From: CALCLY01 sp900552775
GTDB taxonomy: Bacteria; Bacillota; Clostridia; UMGS1883; UMGS1540
Direction of reading: 5' to 3'
Assembly: GCA_937966555.1 (NCBI GenBank)
Contig: CALCLY010000004.1
Coordinates: forward strand, 1 to 37,510
Length of the DNA: 37,510 nt
The translations under genes and the position numbers were made by a program. This document shows positions 30,116-37,489 of the stretch, piece after piece (positions within the stretch are counted from its first letter, which is position 1; every line of letters begins with the position of its first letter). The notes under the pieces are model-generated. The model had not been told where the DNA came from, did not search any database, and saw only the letters and a list, made by a program, of their open reading frames with translations.

Positions 30116-31111
30116 CTACATGCGAAGTGTTGCAACGGCGTTTAAATTAAGCGGCGCCGTGTGCCCCATCATAAATTCGTAATACCCGGCGCATGAAATC
30201 ATGGCACCGTTGTCGGTGCAAAGCTTAGGAGGCGGCAGGAAAAATTCAAAGCCGTTTTCCTCCGCCGCGTCATGAAGCCTTCTGCGCAGCTCGCGGTTTG
30301 CCGCAACACCGCCGGCAATCGCAATCTTCGAAACGCCTTTTTCCCGCGCTGCTTTAACCGTAACCTCCGTCAAAACCGAGCAAATCGCATTCTGGAAAGA
30401 AGCCGCAACATCCGCGCGCGGCACTTCTTCTCCCTTTTGCTCCATTTTGTGAACATAGTTTATAACCGAAGTTTTCACGCCGCTGAAACTGAAATTCAGT
30501 CCGTTTACGGGGCGCGGAAAGTTTATTGCGTCGGGATTTCCGCTTTCCGCAAGTGCCGAAAGCTGCGGCCCTCCGGGGTATCCTATCCCGAGCACGCGCG
30601 CCGCCTTGTCAAAGGCTTCGCCCGCAGCGTCGTCAAGCGTTGCGCCCAGAATTTCATATTTGCCGTAGTCCGAAACATACACAATGTGGCTGTGTCCGCC
30701 CGATGCCACAAGGCATAAAAACGGAGGTTCAAGCTCCGGGTGCGCGATGTAGTTTGCGCTTATGTGACCGACAATGTGGTTTACCGGCACAAGCGGCTTT
30801 TTAATGGCATATGCATATCCTTTTGCCGCCGAAAGACCTGCAAGCAGCGCGCCTATAAGACCGGGTCCGTTCGTAACCGCAACCGCCGCAAGATCGTTTT
30901 TTGTAACCCCCGCGGTTTTCAGTGCTTCATCTATTACATAATTTATAGCTTCCATATGCTTTCTCGAGGCAATTTCCGGCACAACTCCGCCGTAAATCTT
31001 GTGCAGATCCGCCTGGGAACATATTATATCGCTCAGCACTTTTCTTCCGTCCAGCGTAACGGACGCCGCCGTTTCATCGCATGAGGATTCTATTCCGAGA
31101 ATAAGTTTCAC
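30116..31111 (-). CDS. tsaD: tRNA threonylcarbamoyladenosine (t6A) synthase subunit TsaD
   Basis: TsaD transfers threonylcarbamoyl to A37 of ANN-decoding tRNAs, with TsaB, TsaC and TsaE. The ASKHA-type fold is evident: ILGIESSCDETAAS at the start, EIASRKHMEAINYV and PVNHIVGHISANYI with the metal-binding His pair, VASGGHSHIVYVSDYGKYEI, GEAFDKAARVLGIGYPGGPQ and IAGGVAANRELRRR. I prefer GTG at 31111, which puts the family motif at the very N-terminus and is 10 nt from AAAGGA; the GTG at 31120 is only 1 nt from it. The partners are not in the window. Confidence 0.96.
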   Translation of the reverse strand: MKLILGIESSCDETAASVTLDGRKVLSDIICSQADLHKIYGGVVPEIASRKHMEAINYVIDEALKTAGVTKNDLAAVAVTNGPGLIGALLAGLSAAKGYAYAIKKPLVPVNHIVGHISANYIAHPELEPPFLCLVASGGHSHIVYVSDYGKYEILGATLDDAAGEAFDKAARVLGIGYPGGPQLSALAESGNPDAINFPRPVNGLNFSFSGVKTSVINYVHKMEQKGEEVPRADVAASFQNAICSVLTEVTVKAAREKGVSKIAIAGGVAANRELRRRLHDAAEENGFEFFLPPPKLCTDNGAMISCAGYYEFMMGHTAPLNLNAVATLRM

Positions 31112-31133
31112 CTGTTTCACATCCTTTCTTATT

Positions 31134-31162
31134 ATTTTATCAAATTATTACAAATCTTGCAA
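31134..31162 (-). promoter_or_regulatory. Promoter of the tsaD-DUF6873-ytxC operon
   Basis: On the minus strand TTGCAA (31157-31162), a 17-nt spacer and TAAAAT (31134-31139), about 20 nt before the start codon. Confidence 0.65.
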
Positions 31163-31313
31163 TAAAAAAAATGTTAAAACTTTTTATTTTATTATTTCAT
31201 TTTTTAAAAATATTTTTACCTCCAAAAACGCATAACAACGCGGTTTTTACACTTTTCATTACAGCAATGTTAAAAATATTTGTTAATAAATTTTAAATAA
31301 ATGTTAAAAAAGT

Positions 31314-31342
31314 TTGACAAATTATATTTTTTGTGTTATAAT
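31314..31342 (+). promoter_or_regulatory. Consensus promoter of the first NlpC/P60 gene
   Basis: TTGACA (31314-31319), a 17-nt spacer and TATAAT (31337-31342), both perfect. It is preceded by TTAAAAAAG and its spacer ends TTGTGT, features shared with the next gene's promoter. Confidence 0.85.
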
Positions 31343-31378
31343 TTAACCTGTCATGAGACAGAAAGGATGAATCATTAC

Positions 31379-32035
31379 ATGAAAAAATTTATCGGCGCAG
31401 CGCTTGTAACGCTTTCCATTACGGCTGTTGCGGCAGCGGCTTCGGCAGACAGTGCCGGTGTTGTTTCCGCCGACGCCACATACGCAAGACAAGGCGCCGG
31501 AGATAATTTCAAAGCCGTTGAAACACTCTCGGCAGGCGAAATTGTTTCCATAGTTTCAGAAGAAAATTCCTGGTATAAAATTGACATAGACGGCGAATAT
31601 GCTTATGTTTACTCCGGAGACGTTTCGGATAACTGGCAGAATACCGTGGAAGAAAACGTTAAAGAATACAAAGAGGAAAAAGAAAAAGCGGAAAAAAACG
31701 GCGAAAACGTTTTGGAATACTCAAAAGGATTTATCGGAGTACCGTATGTTTACGGCGGCAGCACCCCTTCGGGTTTTGACTGCAGCGGATTTGTAAAATA
31801 CGTGTACGCAAAATTCGGTATCTCGCTGCCGAGAACTTCTTATCAGCAGATGGCATGCGGAACCGATGTTACGGGTCAGGAGCTCCGCGCGGGAGATTTG
31901 CTTTTCTTCAACGGCGGCAGCCACGTCGGAATATATGCCGGCAACGGAACATATATTCACGCGCCGAGAACAGGCAGAAACGTATCGATAGACCCTTTGA
32001 ACCGCGAAGTATGCGCGGCACGCAGAATTTTTTAA
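31379..32035 (+). CDS. Secreted NlpC/P60 endopeptidase with one SH3 domain
   Basis: This is a predicted peptidoglycan hydrolase cutting peptide cross-links or stems outside the cell. The 219 residues contain a signal peptide (about 1-24; KKFIGAALVTLSITAVAAAA) and an SH3b domain (about 28-83). A charged Glu/Lys coiled linker (about 88-112; KEYKEEKEKAEKNGEN) and an NlpC/P60 domain (about 113-219) follow. The catalytic Cys is in GFDCSGFVKYVY, the His in GGSHVGIYAG and the third residue, a His, in TYIHAP. ATG at 31379 starts the signal peptide; AAAGGA is 12 nt upstream. It is shorter than the next gene, which has the same catalytic domain with four SH3 units. Confidence 0.93.
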   Translation: MKKFIGAALVTLSITAVAAAASADSAGVVSADATYARQGAGDNFKAVETLSAGEIVSIVSEENSWYKIDIDGEYAYVYSGDVSDNWQNTVEENVKEYKEEKEKAEKNGENVLEYSKGFIGVPYVYGGSTPSGFDCSGFVKYVYAKFGISLPRTSYQQMACGTDVTGQELRAGDLLFFNGGSHVGIYAGNGTYIHAPRTGRNVSIDPLNREVCAARRIF

Positions 32036-32066
32036 ATGTTACAAATTATTACAAAACTTTACATTC

Positions 32067-32104
32067 GCCGGAATCCTCATTTTTCAAGGATTTCGGCATT
32101 TTTT
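32067..32104 (+). terminator. Rho-independent terminator of the first NlpC/P60 gene
   Basis: Arms GCCGGAATCCT (32067-32077) and AGGATTTCGGC (32087-32097) pair almost perfectly, with one G-U pair, and are followed by ATTTTTT. Confidence 0.92.
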
Positions 32105-32136
32105 CGTCAAAAAGATGTTTTAATTATTAAAAAAGT

Positions 32137-32165
32137 TTGACAAAAGAAGCAGATTGTGTTATAAT
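32137..32165 (+). promoter_or_regulatory. Consensus promoter of the second NlpC/P60 gene
   Basis: TTGACA (32137-32142), a 17-nt spacer and TATAAT (32160-32165). As at 31314 it is preceded by TTAAAAAAG and the spacer ends TTGTGT, suggesting a duplicated or co-regulated promoter. Confidence 0.85.
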
Positions 32166-32252
32166 AAACACGTTATTTGATTTAAAAACAGAATCGGGAA
32201 TGTTTAAATTCCCATGCGGATAAATACTCTGATTATCAAAGGAGGCAGATTT

Positions 32253-33587
32253 ATGTCAAAGAAAATACTTGCGGTTTTAACTGTTATTTTTATTTTAACG
32301 CTGTCGCTTTCGGCAGCAGTAAGCGCAGATGATGTTGTTTATGTTTCGGTTGATTTGCTCAATATAAGAAGCTCCGCTTCAACGTCTTCAAGCGTTTTAG
32401 GTCAGGCTCAGCACGGCGATTCGCTCACGGTGCTCGGTCACAGCGGCGAGTGGCTCAAGGTTTATTACTGGGGCGTTACGGGTTTTGTACGCGGCGACAT
32501 GGTTTCATGTTCCAAGCCGGGTGCGGCTTCCGCGTCAGCTTCATCAAGCGAAACGGTTTATGTTGCCGTTGACCTTTTGAATATCAGAAGCTCCGCTTCA
32601 ACGTCTTCGGGTGTTCTCGGTCAGGCAAAGTTTAAAGATTCTCTTTCCGTTGTGGGCAGAGAAGGCGAGTGGCTCAAGGTTTATTACTGGGGTGTTACGG
32701 GTTTTGTACGCAGCGACATGGTTTCCTGCTCCGTTCCCGCGGGCGTCGCGTCATCATCGTCAAACGAATGTGTTTATGTAACTGTTGACTCGCTTAATAT
32801 CAGAAGTTCCGCTTCCCTTGCCGGTGAAGTTTTGGGTCAGGCAAAATTCCAGGATTCCTTAACGGTTGTCGGCAAAGAAGGCGCATGGCTTAAAATTTAT
32901 TACTGGGGTGTTACGGGTTTTGTACGCGGCGACATGGTTTCGTGCTCCAAACCCACGGCTCTTTCTTCAACCGCAAGCGCCTCAAAAGAATGTGTATATG
33001 TTACGGTTGATTTGCTCAATATCAGAAGTTCCGCTTCAACATCGTCCTCAGTTTTGGGACAGGCTTCATACCGAGATGAGCTCACGGTTGTAGGCAGAGA
33101 AGGCGAATGGCTTAAGATTTATTACTGGGGTGTTACAGGCTTTGTTCGCGGCGACATGGTTTCGTGCACAAAACCCACGGCGGCGCAGGCGTCGGTATTT
33201 ACCTCCGCAGAAACCGCGGACGCGCTCCCCGTTGATTATTCCGGAAAGGGCGGCTCGGTTGTGGAATATGCCAAAAACTTTTTGGGAGTTCCGTATGTTT
33301 ACGGCGGCAGCACCCCTTCGGGCTTTGACTGCAGCGGCTTTATAAAATACGTTTTCGCTCACTTCGGCGTAAACCTTCCGAGAACATCATACGCTCAGAT
33401 GAATGTCGGTACTGCCGTAACGCGCGAGCAGCTTCAGCCGGGAGATCTGGTAGTGTTCAGAAGCGGCGGTCACGTTGGAATTTATGTGGGAAATAATAAA
33501 TACATACACGCTCCGCAGACAGGCAGAACGGTAAGCATAGACAATATGAACAGAACGCTTTATTGTGCAAGACGTATCATTAATTAG
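32253..33587 (+). CDS. Secreted NlpC/P60 endopeptidase with four SH3 repeats
   Basis: This is a predicted extracellular cell-wall hydrolase of 444 residues. It has a signal peptide (about 1-25; KKILAVLTVIFILTLSLSAA) and four SH3b units at about 28-87, 101-160, 173-232 and 247-306. Short Ser/Ala linkers separate the units. The NlpC/P60 domain (about 336-444) has Cys in GFDCSGFIKYVF, His in GGHVGIYVG and His in KYIHAP. The SH3 units are nearly the same (LNIRSSAS, WLKVYYWGVTGFVRGDMVSC), implying recent expansion, and should bind the wall. ATG at 32253 has AAAGGAGG 8 nt upstream; the frame extends to 32214 without a site. It seems to be a paralogue of the preceding gene. Confidence 0.94.
   Translation: MSKKILAVLTVIFILTLSLSAAVSADDVVYVSVDLLNIRSSASTSSSVLGQAQHGDSLTVLGHSGEWLKVYYWGVTGFVRGDMVSCSKPGAASASASSSETVYVAVDLLNIRSSASTSSGVLGQAKFKDSLSVVGREGEWLKVYYWGVTGFVRSDMVSCSVPAGVASSSSNECVYVTVDSLNIRSSASLAGEVLGQAKFQDSLTVVGKEGAWLKIYYWGVTGFVRGDMVSCSKPTALSSTASASKECVYVTVDLLNIRSSASTSSSVLGQASYRDELTVVGREGEWLKIYYWGVTGFVRGDMVSCTKPTAAQASVFTSAETADALPVDYSGKGGSVVEYAKNFLGVPYVYGGSTPSGFDCSGFIKYVFAHFGVNLPRTSYAQMNVGTAVTREQLQPGDLVVFRSGGHVGIYVGNNKYIHAPQTGRTVSIDNMNRTLYCARRIIN
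32334..33170 (+). repeat. Four near-identical in-gene SH3 repeats
   Basis: Repeat units of 180 bp begin at 32334, 32553, 32769 and 32991, spaced 216-222 bp apart. Each encodes the same 60-residue pattern starting VYV-VD-LNIRSSAS and ending GFVR-DMVSC. DNA similarity is high, so unit number could change by recombination. Confidence 0.9.
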
Positions 33588-33602
33588 AACTAAATAAAAA
33601 AA

Positions 33603-33907
33603 TGGGTTGTTTAAAAAGCCACAGCCCGGCAAGGAAGTATTGGTTTTGAAAGCCGTTCTTTAAGTTTATACTTCGTAAACAGGCGGTCGTATACGTCAGT
33701 ATTACGACCGCCTGTTTTCTTGTCTAAAGCTTAAACTCCGACCTTCAAAACTGCTCTGCACCCTGTAAACAATATTTTTTGATGAAGTTCAAGGCAAAAA
33801 AGCGAGTAATCCTGTCGGATTTCGAGCCTTTTTTAACGCTGAAATTCGCAAAAAAGATGTTTAGCAGGGCAATACTTCCTTGCCGGGCTGTGGCTAAAAA
33901 CAACCCA
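33603..33907. repeat. Dispersed element, copy B: 305 bp with about 45-bp terminal inverted repeats
   Basis: It begins TGGGTTGTTT and ends AAACAACCCA; with flanking A/T bases (ATAAAAAA/TTTTTTAT) and the inner AGCCACAGCCCGGCAAGG part, the ends are inverted repeats of about 45 bp with one small indel. It lines up with copy A at a constant offset of 25605. The central 15-bp hairpin is at 33677-33691 and 33703-33717. Relative to copy A, the outer C-G pair is now T-A on both sides. It fills the 415-nt space between the convergent NlpC/P60 and PHP genes. The open frame from 33782 has no ribosome binding site. Confidence 0.9.
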
Positions 33908-34002
33908 TTTTTTATTACTCCGTTTGGTGTGCGGAAATATCAGTGCTTCGCATTTCCAAAACACAAATACTTTTCTGCGCATCGAAGCATTTTAAATCCC
34001 CA

Positions 34003-35028
34003 CTATATAAAATAGGCGTTTGTAAATGCCCTGTGCCCAAACTTGTCAAAAACCTCAAGTCTGAAATATTTCTCATCACCGTCAAGCTTAAATTCCGCGC
34101 AGTCCGCCCCGTAAACCACTTTGCATACACGCGCTCCGCTTATAAGCGTTATTTTTTCCGCCGGCGAGCATTCTGTCAAAACCGTGTGACTGTCGCTGTC
34201 ATATTCAAGATATTTAATTTCGGGCGCTTCATCAAGCGAATTTCCGTACGCGGCATAAAATGAACCGTTTGTCAGCGCGTTTGTAATATCTTCATACGAA
34301 AGAGACGGCGCCGCAATCACGGTATATCCTCCGAAAGAATCGCACCTTTTGTCATTCTCGCCAAAGCGGTTGTGATTGTCATCGGTCGCAGTGCAGAAAA
34401 TCCGCTTTCCGCCGCGCAGCATGTCGTCATAGCAGTGCCCGTTAACATCGTCGTACCCTTCCGTAACGCAGCCGTAATTTACAATTTCCATCGCGTTCAT
34501 GCCGCAGTAGCTCATATATTCCGGGTAGCTTTCCTGAGACCATGTCGGGTGGTTGTATGTGACAAAAAAGCGGTTTTCCCTGCCTTTTTTTATCATGTCG
34601 TTTATACATTCCGGCGTATAAACGCGCTCATAATCCGGCTCGTTTTCGTCAAACTTCAAAAGATGTCTCTGATTTGCGGCATTTGCAAAAAGATATTTGC
34701 TTCTGTGATAGCAAATGGACTTGTCGTTATCTTTGTCCAGCGCTATATAGCACAAATGGCATGTTTTGTCGTTTTTTTCGCCGCTGCGCTCAAATATTTC
34801 AAATTCAAAGCCGTTGAGCGCCAGAAATTCCTCGTCCGTCAAATCGTTGTGAGGAATAAAAACATCGTGATCCGTGTATGCAATAATGCTGTAGCCGTGC
34901 TTTTTATAGATTTCTTTAAGCTCCTCCGGAGTACAGCTTCCGTCAGACAGCGTGGAGTGACAGTGAAGATTTGCTTTGTAATAATTCATACCGCTGCTTT
35001 TGCGCGGCAGCAAAACTTGTTTATTCAT
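34003..35028 (-). CDS. PHP-domain metal-dependent phosphoesterase
   Basis: This is a predicted 341-residue cytoplasmic hydrolase of the polymerase/histidinol-phosphatase superfamily. Metal-binding motifs are visible: LHCHSTLSDGSCTPEEL (motif I, about 21-37), IIAYTDHDVFIPHND (motif II), VTYNHPTW (motif III) and ATDDNHNRFG late in the domain. A C-terminal beta-rich region (about 265-341) follows. The substrate is unknown; relatives act on phosphorylated sugars, nucleotides or nucleic acids. AAGGGG precedes the ATG by about 8 nt; an internal ATG (residue 14) is a weaker alternative. It has its own promoter, separate from the phage-like genes upstream. Confidence 0.88.
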   Translation of the reverse strand: MNKQVLLPRKSSGMNYYKANLHCHSTLSDGSCTPEELKEIYKKHGYSIIAYTDHDVFIPHNDLTDEEFLALNGFEFEIFERSGEKNDKTCHLCYIALDKDNDKSICYHRSKYLFANAANQRHLLKFDENEPDYERVYTPECINDMIKKGRENRFFVTYNHPTWSQESYPEYMSYCGMNAMEIVNYGCVTEGYDDVNGHCYDDMLRGGKRIFCTATDDNHNRFGENDKRCDSFGGYTVIAAPSLSYEDITNALTNGSFYAAYGNSLDEAPEIKYLEYDSDSHTVLTECSPAEKITLISGARVCKVVYGADCAEFKLDGDEKYFRLEVFDKFGHRAFTNAYFI

Positions 35029-35072
35029 GATTTATCCCCTTTCACCAAAATATATTACATATTTCGATACAA

Positions 35073-35101
35073 AGTATAGCACAGGAGATTATGAATGTCA
35101 A
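35073..35101 (-). promoter_or_regulatory. Promoter of the PHP gene
   Basis: On the minus strand TTGACA (35096-35101), a 17-nt spacer and TATACT (35073-35078), 45 nt before the ATG. Confidence 0.78.
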
Positions 35102-35127
35102 CCCCAAAAACCGGAACCCTCCCGAAA

Positions 35128-35544
35128 TTATTTTCCCATTCTTTCTTTCAGCACTTCAAGTGCATTTTCTATTGCCGGCGAGGTGATTCCCATAAGACCC
35201 GCGTTTTCAACAATCGAGATAAGTTCATTTACGGAAAAGCCGACTATCACCGCGCCGCGTATGAAGTTTACGCCCAGAATTCCGTCAAGCATGTGCGCCG
35301 TAACAACAAACATAAGCATCACGGCCTTTCGTATAATTCCCTTAAAACATGCCTCCGAGCTTAACCTGCCGTTTTTTGTCTTAGGGCTTTTTTTGAATAC
35401 CGCCGCAACAATAATTCCCATTATGTAGTCAATAGCCATAAAAACCATAAGTGACGCCAGGTCATACGAAAACGGGCCCCAGAAGAATTCTGCCGCACCG
35501 CCCAGCGCCGCGCACATTGCGCACAAAAAACCTTTTGTTTTCAT
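35128..35544 (-). CDS. Phage holin family protein (TcdE/holin-4 type)
   Basis: This is a predicted 138-residue membrane protein that would form lysis holes or aid toxin/endolysin release. It shows three hydrophobic helices (about 5-25, 30-50 and 70-95) and the family signature DYIMGIIVAAVFKKSPKTKN, plus SSEACFKGIIRKAVMLMFVV, typical of clostridial phage/toxin-secretion holins. AGGAGG lies 6 nt before the ATG. It sits 10 nt after the coiled-coil gene, as in a phage late operon, but no endolysin follows; the next gene is the PHP phosphoesterase. Confidence 0.88.
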   Translation of the reverse strand: MKTKGFLCAMCAALGGAAEFFWGPFSYDLASLMVFMAIDYIMGIIVAAVFKKSPKTKNGRLSSEACFKGIIRKAVMLMFVVTAHMLDGILGVNFIRGAVIVGFSVNELISIVENAGLMGITSPAIENALEVLKERMGK

Positions 35545-35554
35545 AATCCCCCTC

Positions 35555-36772
35555 CTATCCGAAAATTGATTCGTAAAGCGATTTCGCCTTTGAATAAGAC
35601 ACTCCGAGATCCTGCATAATTCTTTCCGTTTCGTCTGCAGAGCTTATGCCTCCGTTTAATTTCGCGTTTGCCGAGATTTTTGCGGTGCTTGCATTGAGGA
35701 AGCCGCGCAGCCACTCCTGTTCCTTCTCAACCATTGCGCGAAGCCTTATGTTTTCCGCTTCTCTCGCCGCTTTTTTGTCAACCTGTGCCGAGTCAAACTC
35801 CCTCTGCTTTTGGGATTCATTTGATTTAAAAGCTCGGTTTTTCTCCGCCTCATCACGTTCAAACTCCCGCGCCGCACGTTTTTCGCGCGCTTCAAGCGTT
35901 TCGCCGCTCTCTCCGAGAAGATAAGCGTCTTTTTCGGAAATATTTCCCGTAATGCGGCTTCTTTCCGCCGCCTCGTCAAAGTCGTTTTTCCTCTCGTCAA
36001 GAAGTCTTTGCTCGCGCTCCGCATGAAGCTTTGCAAGCTCGTTTTCCGCCTTGCGGTTAGTCTCAAAATCGCTTCTTCTGCCGTCCGAAATTTTGTCAAG
36101 CGCCGAGAGCACGCTTTCAAGCTTTTCGTTTTCGTCCGTAAAACGTCTGTAATCCTCCTCGGCAAATTTCGGGATAAGCTTTGCCGCGCCCTCCGAGGCA
36201 TAGTGCGATATAAGCGAATCCGATGTTATCCCTCTGGCGCCCATATCCGCCTTCGCGTTTTTAACATAGCTTTGCATTGCAAGCTTTAAATTTTCATCGC
36301 CCTCGGGATTATAGCCGCCGTATTCGCGGTTTAAAAGCTTTTGAAGAACACGGCTTTCAAGCCCTTCCAGATCATTTTCGCAGCGTTCCGATTTAAGTCC
36401 CTTTAAAAACGAATCGCGCCCGTACACCGTGTCGCCTATTTTCACAAGACTTTGCCCGTCCACGTTGTAGTCGCGCCCGTTTACCGTAAGCTGCCCCGTT
36501 TTGCCGTTGTAGCCGATGTTCTCGCTTTTTCCGAGAGAATTTCTCACGGCGCTCCAGCCGTCTCCCGCCGTAACGCCGTTTTTTTGCAGCGCGTCGTAAA
36601 CGCTTTTTTCACTGTCGGCATAATATCTGCCGTCGTCGCGCAGCGTAAATCCCTCCGAGCCTATGTTTATGTCCTTTCCGTCCCCGCCGCGCACCAGAAC
36701 GCCGCCGCTTTCCGGGTCGTAGCCGACGCGGTGTCCGAGATTTTCCAGAATCTTTCTTACCTGCACTGCCAT
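35555..36772 (-). CDS. Phage-associated protein with tandem N-terminal repeats and a long coiled coil
   Basis: This is a predicted 405-residue protein that I do not recognise as a named family. The N-terminus has two related units (about 3-65, VRKILENLGHRVGYDPESGG; and about 76-135, VRNSLGKSENIGYNGKTGQL) that look like small stalk-type domains. A middle helical region follows. A strongly charged coiled coil of about 165 residues (about 200-365) is rich in Glu, Arg and Lys, and the protein ends DLGVSYSKAKSLYESIFG. Position between a tail-fibre-like gene and a holin suggests a virion or tail component. AGGAGG lies upstream of the ATG. Confidence 0.6.
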   Translation of the reverse strand: MAVQVRKILENLGHRVGYDPESGGVLVRGGDGKDINIGSEGFTLRDDGRYYADSEKSVYDALQKNGVTAGDGWSAVRNSLGKSENIGYNGKTGQLTVNGRDYNVDGQSLVKIGDTVYGRDSFLKGLKSERCENDLEGLESRVLQKLLNREYGGYNPEGDENLKLAMQSYVKNAKADMGARGITSDSLISHYASEGAAKLIPKFAEEDYRRFTDENEKLESVLSALDKISDGRRSDFETNRKAENELAKLHAEREQRLLDERKNDFDEAAERSRITGNISEKDAYLLGESGETLEAREKRAAREFERDEAEKNRAFKSNESQKQREFDSAQVDKKAAREAENIRLRAMVEKEQEWLRGFLNASTAKISANAKLNGGISSADETERIMQDLGVSYSKAKSLYESIFG

Positions 36773-36788
36773 AGTTTTTCCTCCTTTT

Positions 36789-37421
36789 TTACCTGAATTT
36801 CACGGGATATTCCGTCCCGTCAATAACCACATATGCGCTGTACGGCGAAGTTGTAACAAAATAGTATCCACCGGCATCCGTCACACCGCTTAATGTGTTA
36901 AGCTTAATTTTTTCCGCTCTTATCTCAAGCTCCGTCACGCCGCTTTCGGATTTCACCGCGCGTATAAGCACCTGCTTTGAATCGTCCTCCGCGTCCTCGT
37001 AGAATTTAATCATCTTCTCGCCGGCGCCCGTTTCGTCCTTTCCTATATAAAGGTTGTTTCCCACGGAAGCGCTTTTCTCCGTCTCGATATCTCCGCAAAA
37101 CACCGCGTCACCCGAAGATGAAAGCTTAATGGAATTTTGCCCTGCGGCATTATTCAGCCTGAACACAAATGTTCCGTTTTTCTCCGCTCCTATAGAAAGC
37201 CTTTCCGTTCCGCTGCCATCGCGCATTATAAGCTTTGCGCCGTCAATTTCCGTGCAGCCGTCGGAGGAAGATATTTTTGTTTTGTCCGTCTCCAGTTTCT
37301 TTACGTTGCTCGAGTTTAGAGACGTCAGCATAACCTCAAGCGTTTTGTAAAGCCTTATGAGAATATCCTCCGTTTCCGCTCCGCTTATATCGCCCAAATT
37401 GTCAAAAAGTAAATCTGCCAT
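36789..37421 (-). CDS. Putative phage tail-fibre/structural protein
   Basis: This is a predicted 210-residue protein. It begins MADLLFDNLGDISGAETEDI, then has a helical segment followed by repeated short beta strands with Gly/Asp turns (IDGAKLIMRDGSGTERLSIG, NSIKLSSSGDAVFCGDIETE, SVGNNLYIGKDETG). This pattern resembles tail-fibre or minor structural proteins that precede holins. ATG at 37421 is chosen because AAAGGAG is 6 nt upstream; the frame extends to 37448 with no site. The gene ends 17 nt before the next one. The function is inferred from strand pattern and context only. Confidence 0.55.
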   Translation of the reverse strand: MADLLFDNLGDISGAETEDILIRLYKTLEVMLTSLNSSNVKKLETDKTKISSSDGCTEIDGAKLIMRDGSGTERLSIGAEKNGTFVFRLNNAAGQNSIKLSSSGDAVFCGDIETEKSASVGNNLYIGKDETGAGEKMIKFYEDAEDDSKQVLIRAVKSESGVTELEIRAEKIKLNTLSGVTDAGGYYFVTTSPYSAYVVIDGTEYPVKFR

Positions 37422-37461
37422 TTTCCGCTCCTTTCCTGCCGCTCTCAATATTATACCGTAG

Positions 37462-37483
37462 GGGCGACCCTATGTGGTCGCCC
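37462..37483. repeat. GC-rich hairpin (GGGCGACC/GGTCGCCC)
   Basis: A perfect 8-bp inverted repeat with a 6-nt loop lies in AT-rich surroundings just upstream of the last gene. Elements of this look are common as dispersed repeats in gut Firmicutes, in my recollection. Confidence 0.6.
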
Positions 37484-37489
37484 GTTTAT

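Noticed and set aside
31163..31313. Repeated ATGTTAAA words in the AT-rich gap before the first NlpC/P60 gene
   Set aside because: They are low-complexity AT sequence with irregular spacing, so I do not call an operator array.
32334..33170. Regularly spaced repeats that might suggest a CRISPR array
   Set aside because: The units are 180 bp, in frame, and encode SH3 domains; spacers are short coding linkers.
33782..34015. Open frame within and beyond element B, partly shared with copy A (8177-8323)
   Set aside because: It has no ribosome binding site. The shared part follows from DNA identity, and the C-terminus differs because the frame runs into unrelated flanks. A small element-encoded peptide is not excluded but is unsupported.
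34372..35079. 235-codon open frame on the plus strand
   Set aside because: It is the antisense of the PHP gene, whose metal motifs prove the other strand is coding.
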